Source: Rehmannia glutinosa
Lineage: Eukaryota; Streptophyta; Magnoliopsida; Lamiales; Orobanchaceae
NCBI GenBank assembly: GCA_016081115.2
Contig: CM071930.1
Location: forward strand, 26,737,641 to 26,801,640
DNA: 64,000 bases
Direction of reading: 5' to 3'
A program made the position numbers and the translations under genes. Shown one piece after another: positions 33,794 through 44,520 of this stretch. Below the pieces are notes generated by a model that saw only the letters and a list, made by a program, of their open reading frames with translations, had not been told where the DNA came from and did no database searches. How positions within the stretch are numbered: the stretch's first letter is position 1; each line of letters begins with the position of its first letter.

Positions 33794-35068
33794 CTAAGAA
33801 GCATCGAAATTAAAATCTATGGGGACAATGGATTCGGTGGGAATGACTCGATCTAGTCGAACGTTGAAACGGTGCTGTTCACGGGCTATTTCTTCTTCAA
33901 GGTCGGGCAGCTCAATCTGGAAAGGAAAAGTTTGTTCAAACGCATCATCATGCACATATGGAATTGAGGATTCAGTTGTTCGTGCTTGTGATGATTCAGG
34001 TTGAGTCGAGCCTGCGGCAGCTTTGGGAGCCTGCGCAGATGAATCGGTCTCAGCTGGGCCTTGGTGAGATGATTGGCCAGTTGACTGAGCCTCAGCTGTC
34101 TTAACAGCTTCTTCGGCCTCAATGGTTTCTGCTAAATGAATTTGTGTGTCCTCAGCTGCACCATCAGCGTCATCGGACGAGGATGAGTCTTGAAGGCTAG
34201 GCTCATCATCAAAATTGAACTTTTGACGAGCAGCCTTGAATTCCGGCTTACTCGTACTTGGTAGAGCATCCTCAGCTGAGTCTTTGTGATGTTCAGTTGG
34301 AGTAGACTCAGCTTCATCTGCAGATCCCAGGAAAGTTGTATCAGGATTATCCTGGGAGTCATGAAGAACACTGATTTCCTCCTCTGTATCAACAATTATG
34401 GTCTGAGGAATGCTCTTATCGCCTTGATTTTTACCTAAGGAAGTCTCAACCTCCCGTAGGCCTTCATTACCTCCTGCAGTCTCAACTGCAGCGGGGCCTT
34501 GTTCAATCCCTTCGACAGGCGCAGCTGTCTTAGTGTCTTCTGCAGTGGCATCCACAGGAGTCTCAACTCCGTGGATTGCACTTTCATTGCCCAGAGTGTT
34601 AACTCCCAGGGCAGATCCATCCTATGCCTCGACAGCATCAACAACATCCTCAGCCTGCAGAGCAGTTGGCACTTCAGCTGAGACAGACTCAACTGTCCGA
34701 GCTTCTTCAATGACAACTTCTTGTGTTTATTTTTCTTGTTCCTTATCTACTTCGCCTCCTAGATTCAAGGTGAAGTCAGCTGCAACATCCCCCAACCTAG
34801 CTGCAGTGGAGAGAGTTTCCCCTTCAGCTGGCACACCAACTGAGTGACTTGTGATGGGGTCACTCTTCTCCAGACTCCCGGCTGTGTCCTTTGAGTGTTC
34901 AAATGGGGGCGGTGGTAAGACACCTTCAGTAGGGGTTGGCTCGACTTGGGTCCCCAAGTTCCCAGTTTCATCGCCAAGTCCCTTAAATCCGTCTTCTGAG
35001 TGAACTGGGGAAGTGGTTGTAGCAATAACAGTGGCAATCTGCTGCACCACTCCCAACGGATCAATCTC
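33794..35068 (-). pseudogene. ORF3 acidic Ser/Thr/Gln-rich section, copy 2
   Basis: Frames 34727-35068 and 33794-34555 are composed largely of Glu, Ser, Thr, Ala, Gln and Pro. Landmarks are 'ISVLHDSQDNPDTTFLGS' and 'RQKFNFDDEPSLQDSSSSDD', both recognisable in copy 3 (58930-59180). The composition suggests intrinsic disorder. There is no known domain. Confidence 0.6.
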
Positions 35069-35071
35069 CAA

Positions 35072-35994
35072 CTAAGATTTGGAAGTCTCTCCTGGTCCTT
35101 CCATGAGCTCTTTCTCATGCAACAGTGTGGATTCCCTCATGGCTTGCTGCATGTCCAACTTTTTTTGTGCAGCAATGGGGTCCAAGTCCTCATCACTGTC
35201 TGAGAGTATGTCGAGATGAGGATGAGTATGGTCAGTGGTTCCAGTGAGTAGACAAATGTTGGCCTTCTCACGAGCTTCAGCTTCCTCTGCTAATCTCTCC
35301 TTCTCTTTTTCCTTGAAGATGTACAGGATATCTAGGCAGTTCTCTTCATCATGTGCCTGGACCACTGTGGTCAATCCGAGGAATTTCATCAATTCTTCTT
35401 CTTCCTCGATGAATTCAGGGTGTGCGAACTGCTCCCTTGATTGACTAAGCTTCCATTTCCTCCATTCTCTTAGACGATTTTCGATGTTTGGATATGGTGG
35501 AGAGAGCATGATCATATCATCTTCTCCTTGTTGCTCTTCCTTTTCAGGAATGGAAGGCAACATACTCTGCTGCTCAACTCCTTCAGCAGCATCGGGGGCA
35601 AGTGGAGACACAGTCCTATCAGCGGGGGATTCTGCTGTCTCCGCTGCTTCTTGTTCCTCAGTTGTTCTATCCACAACTGGGTCTTCAATTTGCCTCTGCT
35701 GATCGGCCTCAGCAGACTTGGTTGTTTCATCAATAACTTCTGAGATCGCATTCTCCAGCGAGCTCGAGAGATCTTTTCCAGCTGAGTGGCAGACTCAGCT
35801 GTCTTCTCAAGCTCTGAACGCCTGGTAAGTCTTCTCATTCTCTTAGTTTTCACCAGAGGAATGTATGGTTCTACTTCCTCCGGTTCCTCGGAGGTAGGGG
35901 CCTTTGGAGTTGCCTTAGAGGCAACTGCCTTTCTCGTCTTGGCAATCCTCTTCTTCTTTATTCCTGGAGAAGGTATTAAGGATTCCTTCTCCAC
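35072..35994 (-). pseudogene. ORF3 basic and acidic middle section, copy 2
   Basis: It begins with a basic cluster ('GIKKKRIAKTRKAV', residues about 11-24 of the 35512-35994 frame) and changes frame near 35670. It then continues as an acidic, Glu/Ala-rich segment with 'IMLSPPYPNIENRLREWRKW' and 'EFIEEEEELMKFLG'. A likely helical 'KEKEKERLAEEAEAREKAN' stretch follows. It ends at a TAG just before 'LEIDPLGVVQ', where copy 3 reads through, so that stop is a nonsense change. No enzyme signature is visible. Confidence 0.65.
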
Positions 35995-36012
35995 TACGGC
36001 TGCAGAGGCAGG

Positions 36013-36923
36013 TTACTCGGCTGTAGGGGCAGGTGCATCTTTCTTTTTCTTCGTTGCAGGGGCAACAGTCTTCTTTCCAACTGCATGGGCAGCTTTCTTC
36101 TTTGGAGGGGAGGCAATAGCTGTTTCGTTGGGATCAGCTGATTCCCCCTCACTGGTGTCCGCCCTCTTGGCGTAAGCTCTCTTCTGGGATCCTGTTGATC
36201 GGAACATCTTCTTGTTGACATGGAACGCCTTTCCATGTCGGACTGGAACACCCTTCACCTCCATCAACCGGCCAACTACAAGGCCATAACCCAAGGATCC
36301 TCCAAAATGATCCATCGTCCTTGAAGGACTTGTTTCCAACATTCTGGCAGAGTCTGCTGTATACAAACTCAGCCCAGTTTACCTTCTTCTCCTCCATGAT
36401 CACAGCCATGACGACCAGCTTGGTTTTGGACAGCTGATTAAAGCTTCCAAATTTTATATCTACACATTTGGCTACGATATCCAGCAGCTTATGATAATCT
36501 TCCTTCAGCAGCTTCTTATCAGCTGTGTAAACCACCTTCGCAGCACATTCAGGTCTGGCCACTTCCTTTAAATGCATCAGCCAGGTTTACATCAGCCTCA
36601 TATATCTCCGGCACTCCTTCTGATGGCAGCAAACAATGCTCCTCTAGATCTTCAGCAGTGATGGTGAAGTCCTTTCCGTGAACAGAGGATTTGATGCCTT
36701 CGACATGAACCTCAGCGTTCACATAGAACTGTGCTACCTCCTCAACGTATGTCATCTGGAAATCCATCGTGAGGAAGGGTTTCAGTCCAAATTTCTCGAT
36801 TTTGTCGGCCATCTTATTCACAAGGGTTTCATCGGAACCCTGTTTAACCATCCCTTTGAAATCCATGGTAGAACCAATGTGGATTTGCTTCCCTAGCTTG
36901 GTGAAATCGTAGGTTGATGCCAT
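36013..36923 (-). pseudogene. ORF3 N-terminal conserved region, copy 2
   Basis: Three overlapping frames together carry the conserved block: 'SDETLVNKMADKIEKFGLKPF', 'MTYVEEVAQFYVNAEVHVEG', 'AAKVVYTADKKLLKEDYHKL', 'VVMAVIMEEKKVNWAEFVYS' and 'HGKAFHVNKKMFRSTGSQKR'. It ends with a Lys/Pro/Ala-rich basic stretch ('SPPKKKAAHAVGKK') that could act in nuclear import or nucleic-acid binding. At least two frameshifts (near 36560 and 36330) interrupt it. The same block, also broken, is at 61014-61695. Confidence 0.72.
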
Positions 36924-37473
36924 TTCTCTGATTTTTTAACAGACGAACTTGCTCTGAAGATTTGGTAGGTTTTTGAGAGAAAAAAGCTTTCTTTGCTTTT
37001 GGAGAGATGAACAGTTTTTTAGTAATGTGAGAGAGAAACTGAACAAAATGGTATATATGGGTTATGAAAGGACGTGCTTTCGATTTTTGAAATTTGATCA
37101 AGATCGACGGCTCAGATTTAGCACGCTAATTAGCATTTAATTTCTCGCATTTAATACGGCAGCATTTATATCCAATCATAGGCTTTGTCATGCAGCTTTT
37201 GACTGTACCTGTCATTATTACGCTAACGTCATCCTTAAAAACATTCCCGCTTATTAAAAATGATCTGTGTTTTTTGTCACTTAGCTCATAAATGATTCAG
37301 CTTACTCCTTAGCTGACTCAACTCTTCTTCTCTCTTTTCATGTAGTGACTCAGCTGTCAGCTAACTCGATACAGCTGACTTTCCGATATGGTTGATTCAC
37401 TTAGTTGATTCACACGTTCTGCTCTATTTTCATCTTTTCATTTTTCATCTCTTCTCCTTGAGTCTTCTGAGTG
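36924..37473 (-). other. Spacer between pol and ORF3, copy 2
   Basis: No frame is supported. In element sense it could hold a leader or internal promoter for ORF3, but no TATA box or splice acceptor could be fixed. The homologous spacer in copy 3 is 61696-62277. Confidence 0.45.
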
Positions 37474-38406
37474 TCAACTCAGCTCAATTAACCCTAGCTC
37501 ATGCTTAAGTTCTTCAAATCTTGATTCACATAATGGCTTTGTGAATATGTCGGCTAACTATTTGTCAGTTGAGATGTATTCCAAGGTGATGTCTTTCTTT
37601 TCAACATGATCTCTTATGAAATGATATCTGACATCAATGTGCTTTGTTCTTGAATGCAACACAGGATTTTGAGTGATTGCAATAGCACTTGTGTTATCAC
37701 ACATAATTGGAATCTCTTTTTCTTCAATTTCATAATCTCTCACCGTTGTCTCATCCATAAGACTTGGGCACAACAACGCTTTCATGACTATGTACTCACC
37801 ACCAGATGTGGCTATTGAATTCTCTTTGCTAAACCAGGAAACCAATCTGTTTCCAAGCATTTGACATGTATCTGAAGTACTCTTCATGTCAACTCTACAT
37901 CCAACATAGTCAGAGTCTGAGTAGTCAATTAGCCGGAATCCTCCTTCCTTTGGATACCAAAGGCCAACTTCTTGGCATCCCTTCAAATATCTTAGGATTC
38001 TCTTAGCTGCAGTCATATGGCTTTCTTTTGGAGCAGATTGGAATCTTGCACATACACCTACTGCAAAAGTGATGTCTGGCCTACTTGCTGTAAGATAGAG
38101 CAGTGATCCAATAAGTGCTCTGTATCTGGTTTGATCCACAGTCTTGCCATCCGCATCCATGTCCATCTTAACTGATGTATTCATTGGTATCTTCACAGAA
38201 GTCTTCTCTTCCATACCAAATTTCTTCATTAAATATCTGGTATACTTTGTCTGACTTATGAAGGTTCCATCCTTCAGCTGTTTGACTTGAAGTCCTAGAA
38301 AGAATGTCAGCTCTCCCATCATTCTCATCTCAAATTTACCTTGCATGAGGTTTGAGAACTTATCACATAGCTCCTTGTTTGTTGATCCAAAAATAATGTT
38401 ATCCAC
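37474..38406 (-). pseudogene. pol: Copia reverse transcriptase C-terminus and RNase H, copy 2
   Basis: It opens at the polymerase active site, which reads YVDNIIFGS here, whereas copy 3 at about 63190 reads YVDDIIFG. One catalytic Asp has therefore become Asn. It continues through 'MMGELTFFLGLQVKQLKDGT', 'YRALIGSLLYLTASRPDI' and 'AAKRILRYLKGC' to RNase H ('DYSDSDYVGCRVDMKSTS', 'LHSRTKHIDVRYHFIRDHV'). An in-frame TAG at 37556-37558 replaces a Gln codon (CAA in copy 3). The true pol end is the TGA at 37474-37476 after 'ELGLIELS'. Confidence 0.9.
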
Positions 38407-39107
38407 ATATATTTGAACAACAAGATACTCTCTCCATCTTGAATTCTGAAGAGTGTTATGTCCACTTTGCCTTTGGTGAATCCATTATCTGTCAGAAACT
38501 GAGATAATGTATCATACCATGCTCTAGGTGCCTGTTTCAATCCATATAGAGCTTTCTTGAGCTTGTACACCTTATCTCCAAGAGTCTTCTGCTCAAATCC
38601 TGGAGGTTGCTCAACATAGACTTCTTCTTCCAACAATCCATTTTAGAATGCACGTTTCACATCCATTTGATATACAGTGAAGTTCTTGTGTGCCGCATTG
38701 GCAAGAAATATCCTTATTGCTTCTAATCTTGCAACAGGAGCAAATGTTTCATCAAAATCTATTCCTTCTTCTTGCCAATACCCTTTGGCTACCAATCTTG
38801 CTTTGTTGGTTACCACATAACCTTCTTCATTCATTTTGTTTCTAAAAATCCATTTTGTGCCAATAACATTTTGATGGGTTGGTCTTTGCACCAATTCCCA
38901 TACTTTGTTCCTTTCAAACTGATTCAACTCTTCTTGCATGGCTTGAATCCAATGTGTATTATCCAGTGCTTGGGACACATCTTTTGGCTCTATTTGGGAA
39001 ATAAAACAAGTGAACATAGCTTCTTGTTGAGCTCTGGATCTGGTTCTTACACCATCTCTTACATGTCCAATGACTAGCTCTGGTGGATGGTCTCTCAGCC
39101 ATCTCAC
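38325..39107 (-). pseudogene. pol: Copia reverse transcriptase N-terminal part, copy 2
   Basis: Two frames (38643-39107 and 38325-38636) cover 'MQEELNQFERNKVWELV', 'NVIGTKWIFRNKMNEEG', 'DETFAPVARLEAIRIF', 'MDVKRAF', 'EEEVYVEQPPGFEQKTLGDK' and 'KKALYGLKQAPRAWYD'. A stop or frame break at about 38640 separates them, and another near 38420 separates the second from the YVDN part. Confidence 0.88.
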
Positions 39108-39283
39108 ATCTGGTTGGAGTAAGTCAGCTGTGTTCAGTCGTCTTGCAGCTATGTTGTCTTGAGCAGCTCTCTCATCATCACTTACCTACAAATTTTCCAA
39201 ATTGTATTTGAGATTCAAATTGATTACTCTATTGATTACTCCTCCAAACTCAACATAGGGGCTCTTCTCGCATAGTTGGTGAT

Positions 39284-39580
39284 TCAAATTTTATCAGCTA
39301 ACTTTTCTATGTCTTCTCCATTTACATTGGGTTCATCAAAAACCACATGGATAGACTCTTCTGTGACCATAGTCCTATTGTTCAACACTCTATAGGCTTT
39401 ACTTTCAGCTGAGTATCCCAAAAAGATACCTTCATCAGCTTTAGCATCAAAAGCCTTTAGATTATCCTTGCCATTATTGTGGATGAAGCATTTACATCCA
39501 AATATTCTATAGTATGCAACATTTGGTTTTCTCCCTGTCCAAATCTCATAGGGAGTTTTTGTCAGCTGTCTATTTATCAT
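39284..39580 (-). pseudogene. pol: Copia integrase C-terminal region, copy 2
   Basis: It carries 'KTPYEIWTGRKPNVAYYRIF', 'GIFLGYSAESKAYRV' and 'EESIHVVFDEPNVNGED'. It is out of frame with the integrase core to its right. The linker at 39108-39283 is not open in one frame. Confidence 0.85.
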
Positions 39581-39656
39581 GCATCTATTTTGAGTATAAC
39601 ATGCGGTATTGATAGCTTCTCAAAAATCTTTTTGGCAATCCAAAGATAATTCATGA

Positions 39657-40400
39657 CTAACATGGTTCTTGACTTTCTTGAGAGTTCTGCTTTCTTCTTC
39701 TTTGACTCGCTATTCCATTCTCATTTGGAGTCCTTGCTACATATAATTCATGAGCTATACCATTTTCAATACAAGATCGAGTTATTATTCCATTGACAAA
39801 CTCAGTTCCTCTATCAGATCTTATCTTAATAATGGTTTGACTCTTCTCATTTTGAACTCTTTTCATCAGTTGAGGTAACTTTTGCAAAGTTTCCTTCTTT
39901 TTACACATGAAGATTGTCCATGTATATCTTGAATAATCATCCACCACTACTAGAGTGTATTTCTTCCCACTTATGCTAACTGGCTCAACTGGACCAAATA
40001 GATCCATATGCAACAGATGCAATATCCTTGTTGAAGATGGACTTGACTTCTCTTTGAATGATGATTTGATCTGCTTTCCCATCTGGCATGCATCACAAAC
40101 ACTTTCCTTCTTGTACACTGAGTCTGGTAGTCCTTCTACAAGATTACTCCTTGCAAGCTTGTTAATTGTCTTGAAATTCAGATGACTCAGTTTCTTGTGC
40201 CACAACCAACTTGATTCGGTTGTACTCTTTGCTAGCAGACAAGTGCTTGGTGTGGCAGTCGACCAATCTACCACATACATGTTCTTCTGTCTGGATCCTT
40301 GCAACACTACTTCATTTGATTCAGTGTCTTTGATTTGGCATACTCCCATATTGAATCCAACATTATAACCTTTGTCACAGAGTTGGCTGATGCTTAACAA
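39657..40400 (-). pseudogene. pol: Copia integrase N-terminus and core, copy 2
   Basis: It shows the HHCC zinc site ('WHKKLSHLNF ... VCDACQMGK'), the first catalytic Asp ('LHMDLFGPV') and the second ('RSDRGTEFVNG'). The third acidic site is damaged. Where copy 1 reads 'NGVAERRNRTL', this copy reads 'NGIASQRRRKQNSQ', so the catalytic Glu is not in place. Integration by this copy's own enzyme is therefore not expected. Confidence 0.88.
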
Positions 40401-40525
40401 GTTGAAGTTGAGGCCTTCAACGTATGCAACATCTGTGATTTCTAATCCATTTTTCTTGATGGATCATGTGCCTCTTATTTCCCTGGGGCTTCATTTCCTC
40501 CAAATATGACTTTTGCACCTCTAAT

Positions 40526-41038
40526 CTACTTAAATTTTGACAGATTTTTCTTGTTTCCTGTCATATGTCTAGAACAACCACTATCCATGTACCAGGTTCC
40601 TTGGCACTCAGCTGTTCCTTGAACCTCATCTTCTTGGTCAGGTTGATCTTGTTCTTTGGCCATTAGACAAATTAACGCTTCTTTTTCAGAGTCACTTGAG
40701 TAGTCAGCTTCACTACTTTCTGAGTCTATTGTATCTTTTGACTTAGCTATTTCAGCAGTCTCAACAGCCAACATTGCTCTTTTCTTTTCTTGTCTTCTTT
40801 CTCTGAAGACTCTTCTTTCTTCTTCATTCATGTATTTATTGACTACAGGATATTGGACAGTTAATAGCAAAGTGTCCTGGTTGTCTGCAATTCCAACACA
40901 GGTTTTCAACTTTTTGACCAGCTCTCTCATTTCTTGGGTTGTCAGGTCTTTGATATTCGACCTTTTGATACTCAGCTCTCTTTGGTGGCCTATCTTCCCT
41001 TGACTTGGAGGGAGCTGAATGTCTTCTGGAGGATTCAC
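40526..41038 (-). pseudogene. pol: Copia protease region, copy 2
   Basis: It contains an acidic Ser/Glu segment ('SESSEADYSSDSEKEALICL') and the protease active site 'TWYMDSGCSRHMTGNKK' with its DSG triad. A frame break near 40850 separates it from the zinc knuckle, and another near 40480 from the integrase. Confidence 0.83.
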
Positions 41039-41873
41039 CTTTGTTTCTTTTGTAGTTCTTGTTGAAGAACTTGTTGAATCTTTTAACCATCAAAGCAATT
41101 TCCTCCTGGTCAATGATTTCTTTGGTCTCAGCTCTCTTCCCTTCATTGACTATGTGTGCAGCTGTTTTGGGTACAACTGTCTTTTCTTGATCTTTTCTTC
41201 TCAGTTTGAACTCATAAGCTTTGAGGTCTGAGAATAGTTCATTATTGGATGTTTTTTATAGGTCCATCGAGTGCCTTAGAGCCATGGTATTCATTTCCCA
41301 CTCAGCTGGGAGGCTCCTTAGTATCTTCATACACATCTCCTTCTGTGTGTATTCTTTCCCAAGTGCTGAGAGCTCATTCGTAATTTCAGTGAATCTAGCA
41401 TCCAACTGATCCATTGTCTCACCTGCAAGCATTTTAAAATTTTCAAATATTTGAACAACAACAGATAATTTGTTTTCCTTCATTTGCTCAGATCCTTCAC
41501 AAATTAAGGTTAGTTTATCCCAGATTTCTTTGGCTGTCTTGCAAGATTTGACTTTGTTAAACATGGCTTTGTCCAAATTCTTGTAAAGTATATCCTTGGC
41601 CACATTGTCCAAGTTGTATCTTTTTCTGTCATCATTTGTCCATTCAGCTCTTGGTTTTTCAACCACACATGGTCTAGGAGGAGCAACCTCTTCTCCTTCA
41701 GCTGCAACAGCTCTCCTTGCCGCTGTGTTCACCTTCATTATTTGCAGTGGCCCATCCTCTATCACTATCCACATCTCATCATGTAAAGCTGATAGATGAG
41801 CCTGCATACATATTTTCCAGTCATCAAATTCTCCAATGGTGAACATAGGAATGCGTGTCAAATTTGCTTCCAT
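40836..41873 (-). pseudogene. gag: Copia gag with CCHC zinc knuckle, copy 2
   Basis: It starts at the ATG on 41871-41873 ('MEANLTRIPMFTIGEFDDWK'). The first 205 codons are open and carry the UBN2-type core ('RKRYNLDNVAKDILYKNLDK', 'AKEIWDKLTLICEGSEQ', 'MDQLDARFTEITNELSALGK'). A stop follows 'LRHSMDL' at 41256-41258, where copy 1 has Ser. The rest continues with the basic stretch and the zinc knuckle 'CWNCRQPGHFAINC' (40870-40910). A relatively intact N-terminus makes this the best-preserved gag here. Confidence 0.88.
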
Positions 41874-41986
41874 GATAATAACTTTCCTGTTTAGAAATGG
41901 CTTTTGAAAGAACAAGTGTTAAAAACTTCTTTGAAAGATTGGAGATCTAGTTCAATAACCAGTGCGGAAGGCTCAATGAACAAACC

Positions 41987-41998
41987 GCTCTGATACCA
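41987..41998 (-). other. Primer binding site, initiator tRNA-Met, copy 2
   Basis: It reads TGGTATCAGAGC on the minus strand, two bases inside the 5' LTR. It is an exact match to the initiator tRNA-Met complement. Confidence 0.93.
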
Positions 41999-42000
41999 CT

Positions 42001-43567
42001 TGTAGGTCCCAAAGGGTGTGAGTTAGGTTTAGAAGGGGGGGTTGAATAAACTTTATCAACTTTTCGATTTTAGTCCTTTTAAAATAATACAGAGTTAAAT
42101 ACACAGCTAAGTCCTTGAGGGACATCTAGGTTAGTTAATCAGCAGAGTTAGCCACTCAACAGACTCGATTGAGTTGTTGATAGAATAACTCAGCTGTTTA
42201 GTCTAATACTTAACCCGGCTGTGATGAGATTTTCAGCGGAAGACTTAACACCCTTGAATTTGGTTTAAGTTTGTTTTAACACTTGGTTTTAGCACTTTGT
42301 TAATTATCAATTGATAGCAAATTATCACAGATATAAAATGATATGCGAAATTAAATGCTTTGAAATGTAAATGACACAATAATTTTTATAGAGGTTCAAG
42401 ATGGGGTAATTCTTCTAATCCTCTCTTCTCCAACTCCTGGAGAAATCCACTAAGTATTGATCGTAGTACAAAGTGGTTATCACCCGATACAAGTCTTGAT
42501 CACACAAATGACTTGATCCTTTGGGACTCGATCGAGATGCCTTGGTCACACACCGGCTTCTCGTCCGACTCAGCTTCTTCACAGGGCGGCTACCTTGCTA
42601 CTTCAGCTCACTTGCTCAAGATTCTTGGATTTGATCACGAAGCCCTCCAATAACTTGAGACTGGTTCGACCTTGAACCTTTCTACAATCCTCCTTGGAAT
42701 GTAGACCCCTTTTGATTCTTCAAAAGTTTCCTCTTCAACAGTTTGAAGTTGTCTTTCCTTCACAGCTTGGTGTTGGATTGATTTCATTCGAAATTTAGGC
42801 TTGAGGATTTGCTTGAATAACTTGAGAATATTTTGCAGGTTACAGTTCGAATAATAGCTTGAATGTTCGTGGTTCAGGTCTTCAAGGTAACCTTTTCTCA
42901 AAGTGATTCCTCAGCCTTTTATAGTGAACTTTCAAAAATCTGTCCGTTGAAGAGATAGGCTGATTTTCAAAACTCACTTGTGTTCGTTGGCTTGTCTTGT
43001 TGCAACCCTTGATATTGACATTTCCTCGTATTAAATGAGCATTCAGCTTTTCAGAGTCTGACACAAGGTGCAGTGCTTCCCATTGGTTTATTCCTTTTGC
43101 ACGCTTTTGGGACTGAGCACTTTAAGACATGGCAGCATGGAAGTATTACTTGTTTAGGTAATATTCTTGACTTCTGTGCAACGGATTCTTTTCAGTTAAC
43201 TCCTCTTTGCAGCTGTCTTTTCCCCAGGTGACTTGAGTCTGCTCCAATGATTGAATGACTCATCTGTCACTTCAACTTGACTTGGCTTCTTGAGTTGACT
43301 TGACTGACACTTCACACAGTTGTATCTTAGCTGGTATTCCTTCAGTCGTGTTCTTGACTTCTCCTCCTTGCCATACTCAGCTGTTCCACAGCGGAGTCTT
43401 CATTTTAGTCTTCAGTTGACTTCTTGTATTTCCAGGCATAGCTAACTTAACTCAGCTCGTACAACCCTATCCATCTCAATACAAATTACAAGGAAAATGG
43501 GGTGTCAACATTCTAGTCTAAGTTTTACATGGCATTCATCAAAATCTAATAAATAAATTTCCCAACA
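42001..43567 (-). repeat. 5' LTR of SIRE copy 2
   Basis: This 1567-bp LTR carries the TATA box CTATAAAAG at 42916-42924 on the minus strand. Transcription would start about 30 bp to the left and run toward gag. Confidence 0.95.
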
Positions 43568-43574
43568 ACCAGGC

Positions 43575-43874
43575 ATGGCGACTAGTGAAGAGCAACCACT
43601 ATGACCCACATTAGAAGAGAGGTTGAATTCTTTTATTCAAGTTAGTCAGCAAATACAAGAGTGGAATAACGGACGGTTTGAATTCTTGGAGGCTTCTCTT
43701 AAGCGAATTGCGACTCAAGTCGGCCAATTGGCTACGCAAGTTTGTGAAATAGCTCAACATCTTGTCAAAAAGGACTCGTTGCCTTGTCAACCAGCACAAG
43801 CTCAAGCTGACACTGATCTTGAAATTGGTATTACTAAAATTGAAAAGAAGGATGATGAAGTGAAGAAAGCATGA
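43575..43874 (+). pseudogene. gag: Gag remnant of the Athila-like element
   Basis: The ATG at 43575-43577 opens 'MATSEEQPL', and then a TGA interrupts the frame (probably a former CGA). After that comes 'LEERLNSFIQVSQQIQEW' and 'IATQVGQLATQVCEIAQHL'. The 'QVGQLA' heptad-like stretch is common to the gag end of Athila/Tat elements. It is much shorter than a full gag, so most of gag was deleted. Confidence 0.65.
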
Positions 43875-43959
43875 ATATGGAGACAAGTAAGGGATCGTCC
43901 TTACACAAAACTGACAATCCTTACAAATCTCCTAATCCACTCCCAAAGCAACAAGATCC

Positions 43960-44508
43960 GGTAGTTTTCTCATTAATATTGCTTTTGGGAATGGTAAGAA
44001 TGTCGCAGGTATACTTGATCTAGGAGCTTGGATTAACCTTATGTCTTACTCTATATTTAAACAATTAAATTTAGGGAAATTGGGGTCCACCAGACTATGT
44101 TTGCAACTTGTTGATGGGCCACTTAGGTATCCTAAAGGTATTGTTGAAGATATTTACGTCCAAGTAGGTGGTCTTAAAATTCTCATTGATTTTGTTGTCT
44201 TGGATATGGGGAAGAATAAAGGTAATATTAAGGATCATACCATTTTGTTGGGTAGACCGTTCATGGCCGACACTAATGCTATGATAGATGTCAAAAATAG
44301 AAAACTAAGTATGAATGTCTTAGGAAAAACTGTAATGTTTTCAATTTTTGATATAGCTCATGGTCCTACTTGTGTTTTGCCTGATTATTTTATTATTGAC
44401 TTTGTCGGCTCTGCTGTGAAAGATATCTTGTGGCAAGAACATAATGAAATTCAACTGGATAAAAATTCCAAGGTAGTAAAAAAGGTCTTGCTCGATGACC
44501 CGCCATGA
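43960..44508 (+). pseudogene. Retroviral-type aspartic protease of the Athila-like element
   Basis: The frame reads through an active-site-like 'AGILDLGAWINLMSYSIF' near 44000-44060, in the position of the DLGAS motif usual in Athila/Tat proteases. The flap and end region follow: 'GIVEDIYVQVGGLKILIDFV' and 'ILLGRPFMADTNAMIDVKNR'. It is open for over 180 codons and ends at 44506-44508. Reverse transcriptase should follow but is entirely absent. The protease is present without the polymerase it would process, as expected for a non-autonomous deletion derivative. Confidence 0.8.
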
Positions 44509-44520
44509 TTTTTTTTTTTA

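Larger units (their letters stand above)
31891..36923 (-). pseudogene. Extra 3' ORF region ('ORF3') of the SIRE family, copy 2
   Basis: This is a set of frames on the gag-pol strand downstream of pol, starting at the ATG on 36921-36923 ('MASTYDFTKLGKQIHIGS'). It encodes three recognisable zones. The first is a conserved N-terminal region (36013-36923). The second is a long Glu/Ser/Ala/Thr-rich middle with basic patches (33794-35994). The third is a coiled-coil-like and Lys/Glu-rich part (33076-33579) followed by an Arg/Gly-rich tail (31891-32355). Removing the MITE leaves roughly 1,400 codons or more, now broken by frameshifts and single stops. The position corresponds to the env-like gene of SIRE elements, but no signal peptide or membrane segment is seen. 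The N-terminal zone resembles what plant annotations call 'putative plant transposon protein'; its function is unknown. A related copy lies at 57300-61695. Confidence 0.75.
29761..43567 (-). mobile_element. Complete-structure Ty1/copia SIRE-type element, copy 2
   Basis: LTRs at 29761-31334 (3') and 42001-43567 (5') begin TGTAGGTCCC and end CCCAACA in + orientation. The target duplication ACCAG is exact (29756-29760 and 43568-43572). From right to left on the minus strand come the primer site, gag, protease, integrase, reverse transcriptase and RNase H. A spacer of about 550 bp follows, then a long extra ORF region of about 5 kb, the polypurine tract and the 3' LTR. At 13.8 kb it is large for copia. 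It is disabled by stops, frameshifts, a changed YVDD box and a hAT insertion. Confidence 0.96.

Noticed and set aside
33819..36175. Several plus-strand open frames opposite ORF3
   Set aside because: They are antisense shadows of a biased-composition frame. The minus strand carries the copy-to-copy conserved protein sequence.
42635..42901. Minus-strand 88-codon frame, also seen at 30401-30667
   Set aside because: It lies inside LTRs of the SIRE element and repeats because the LTRs repeat. It spans the TATA-box region and has no protein family features.
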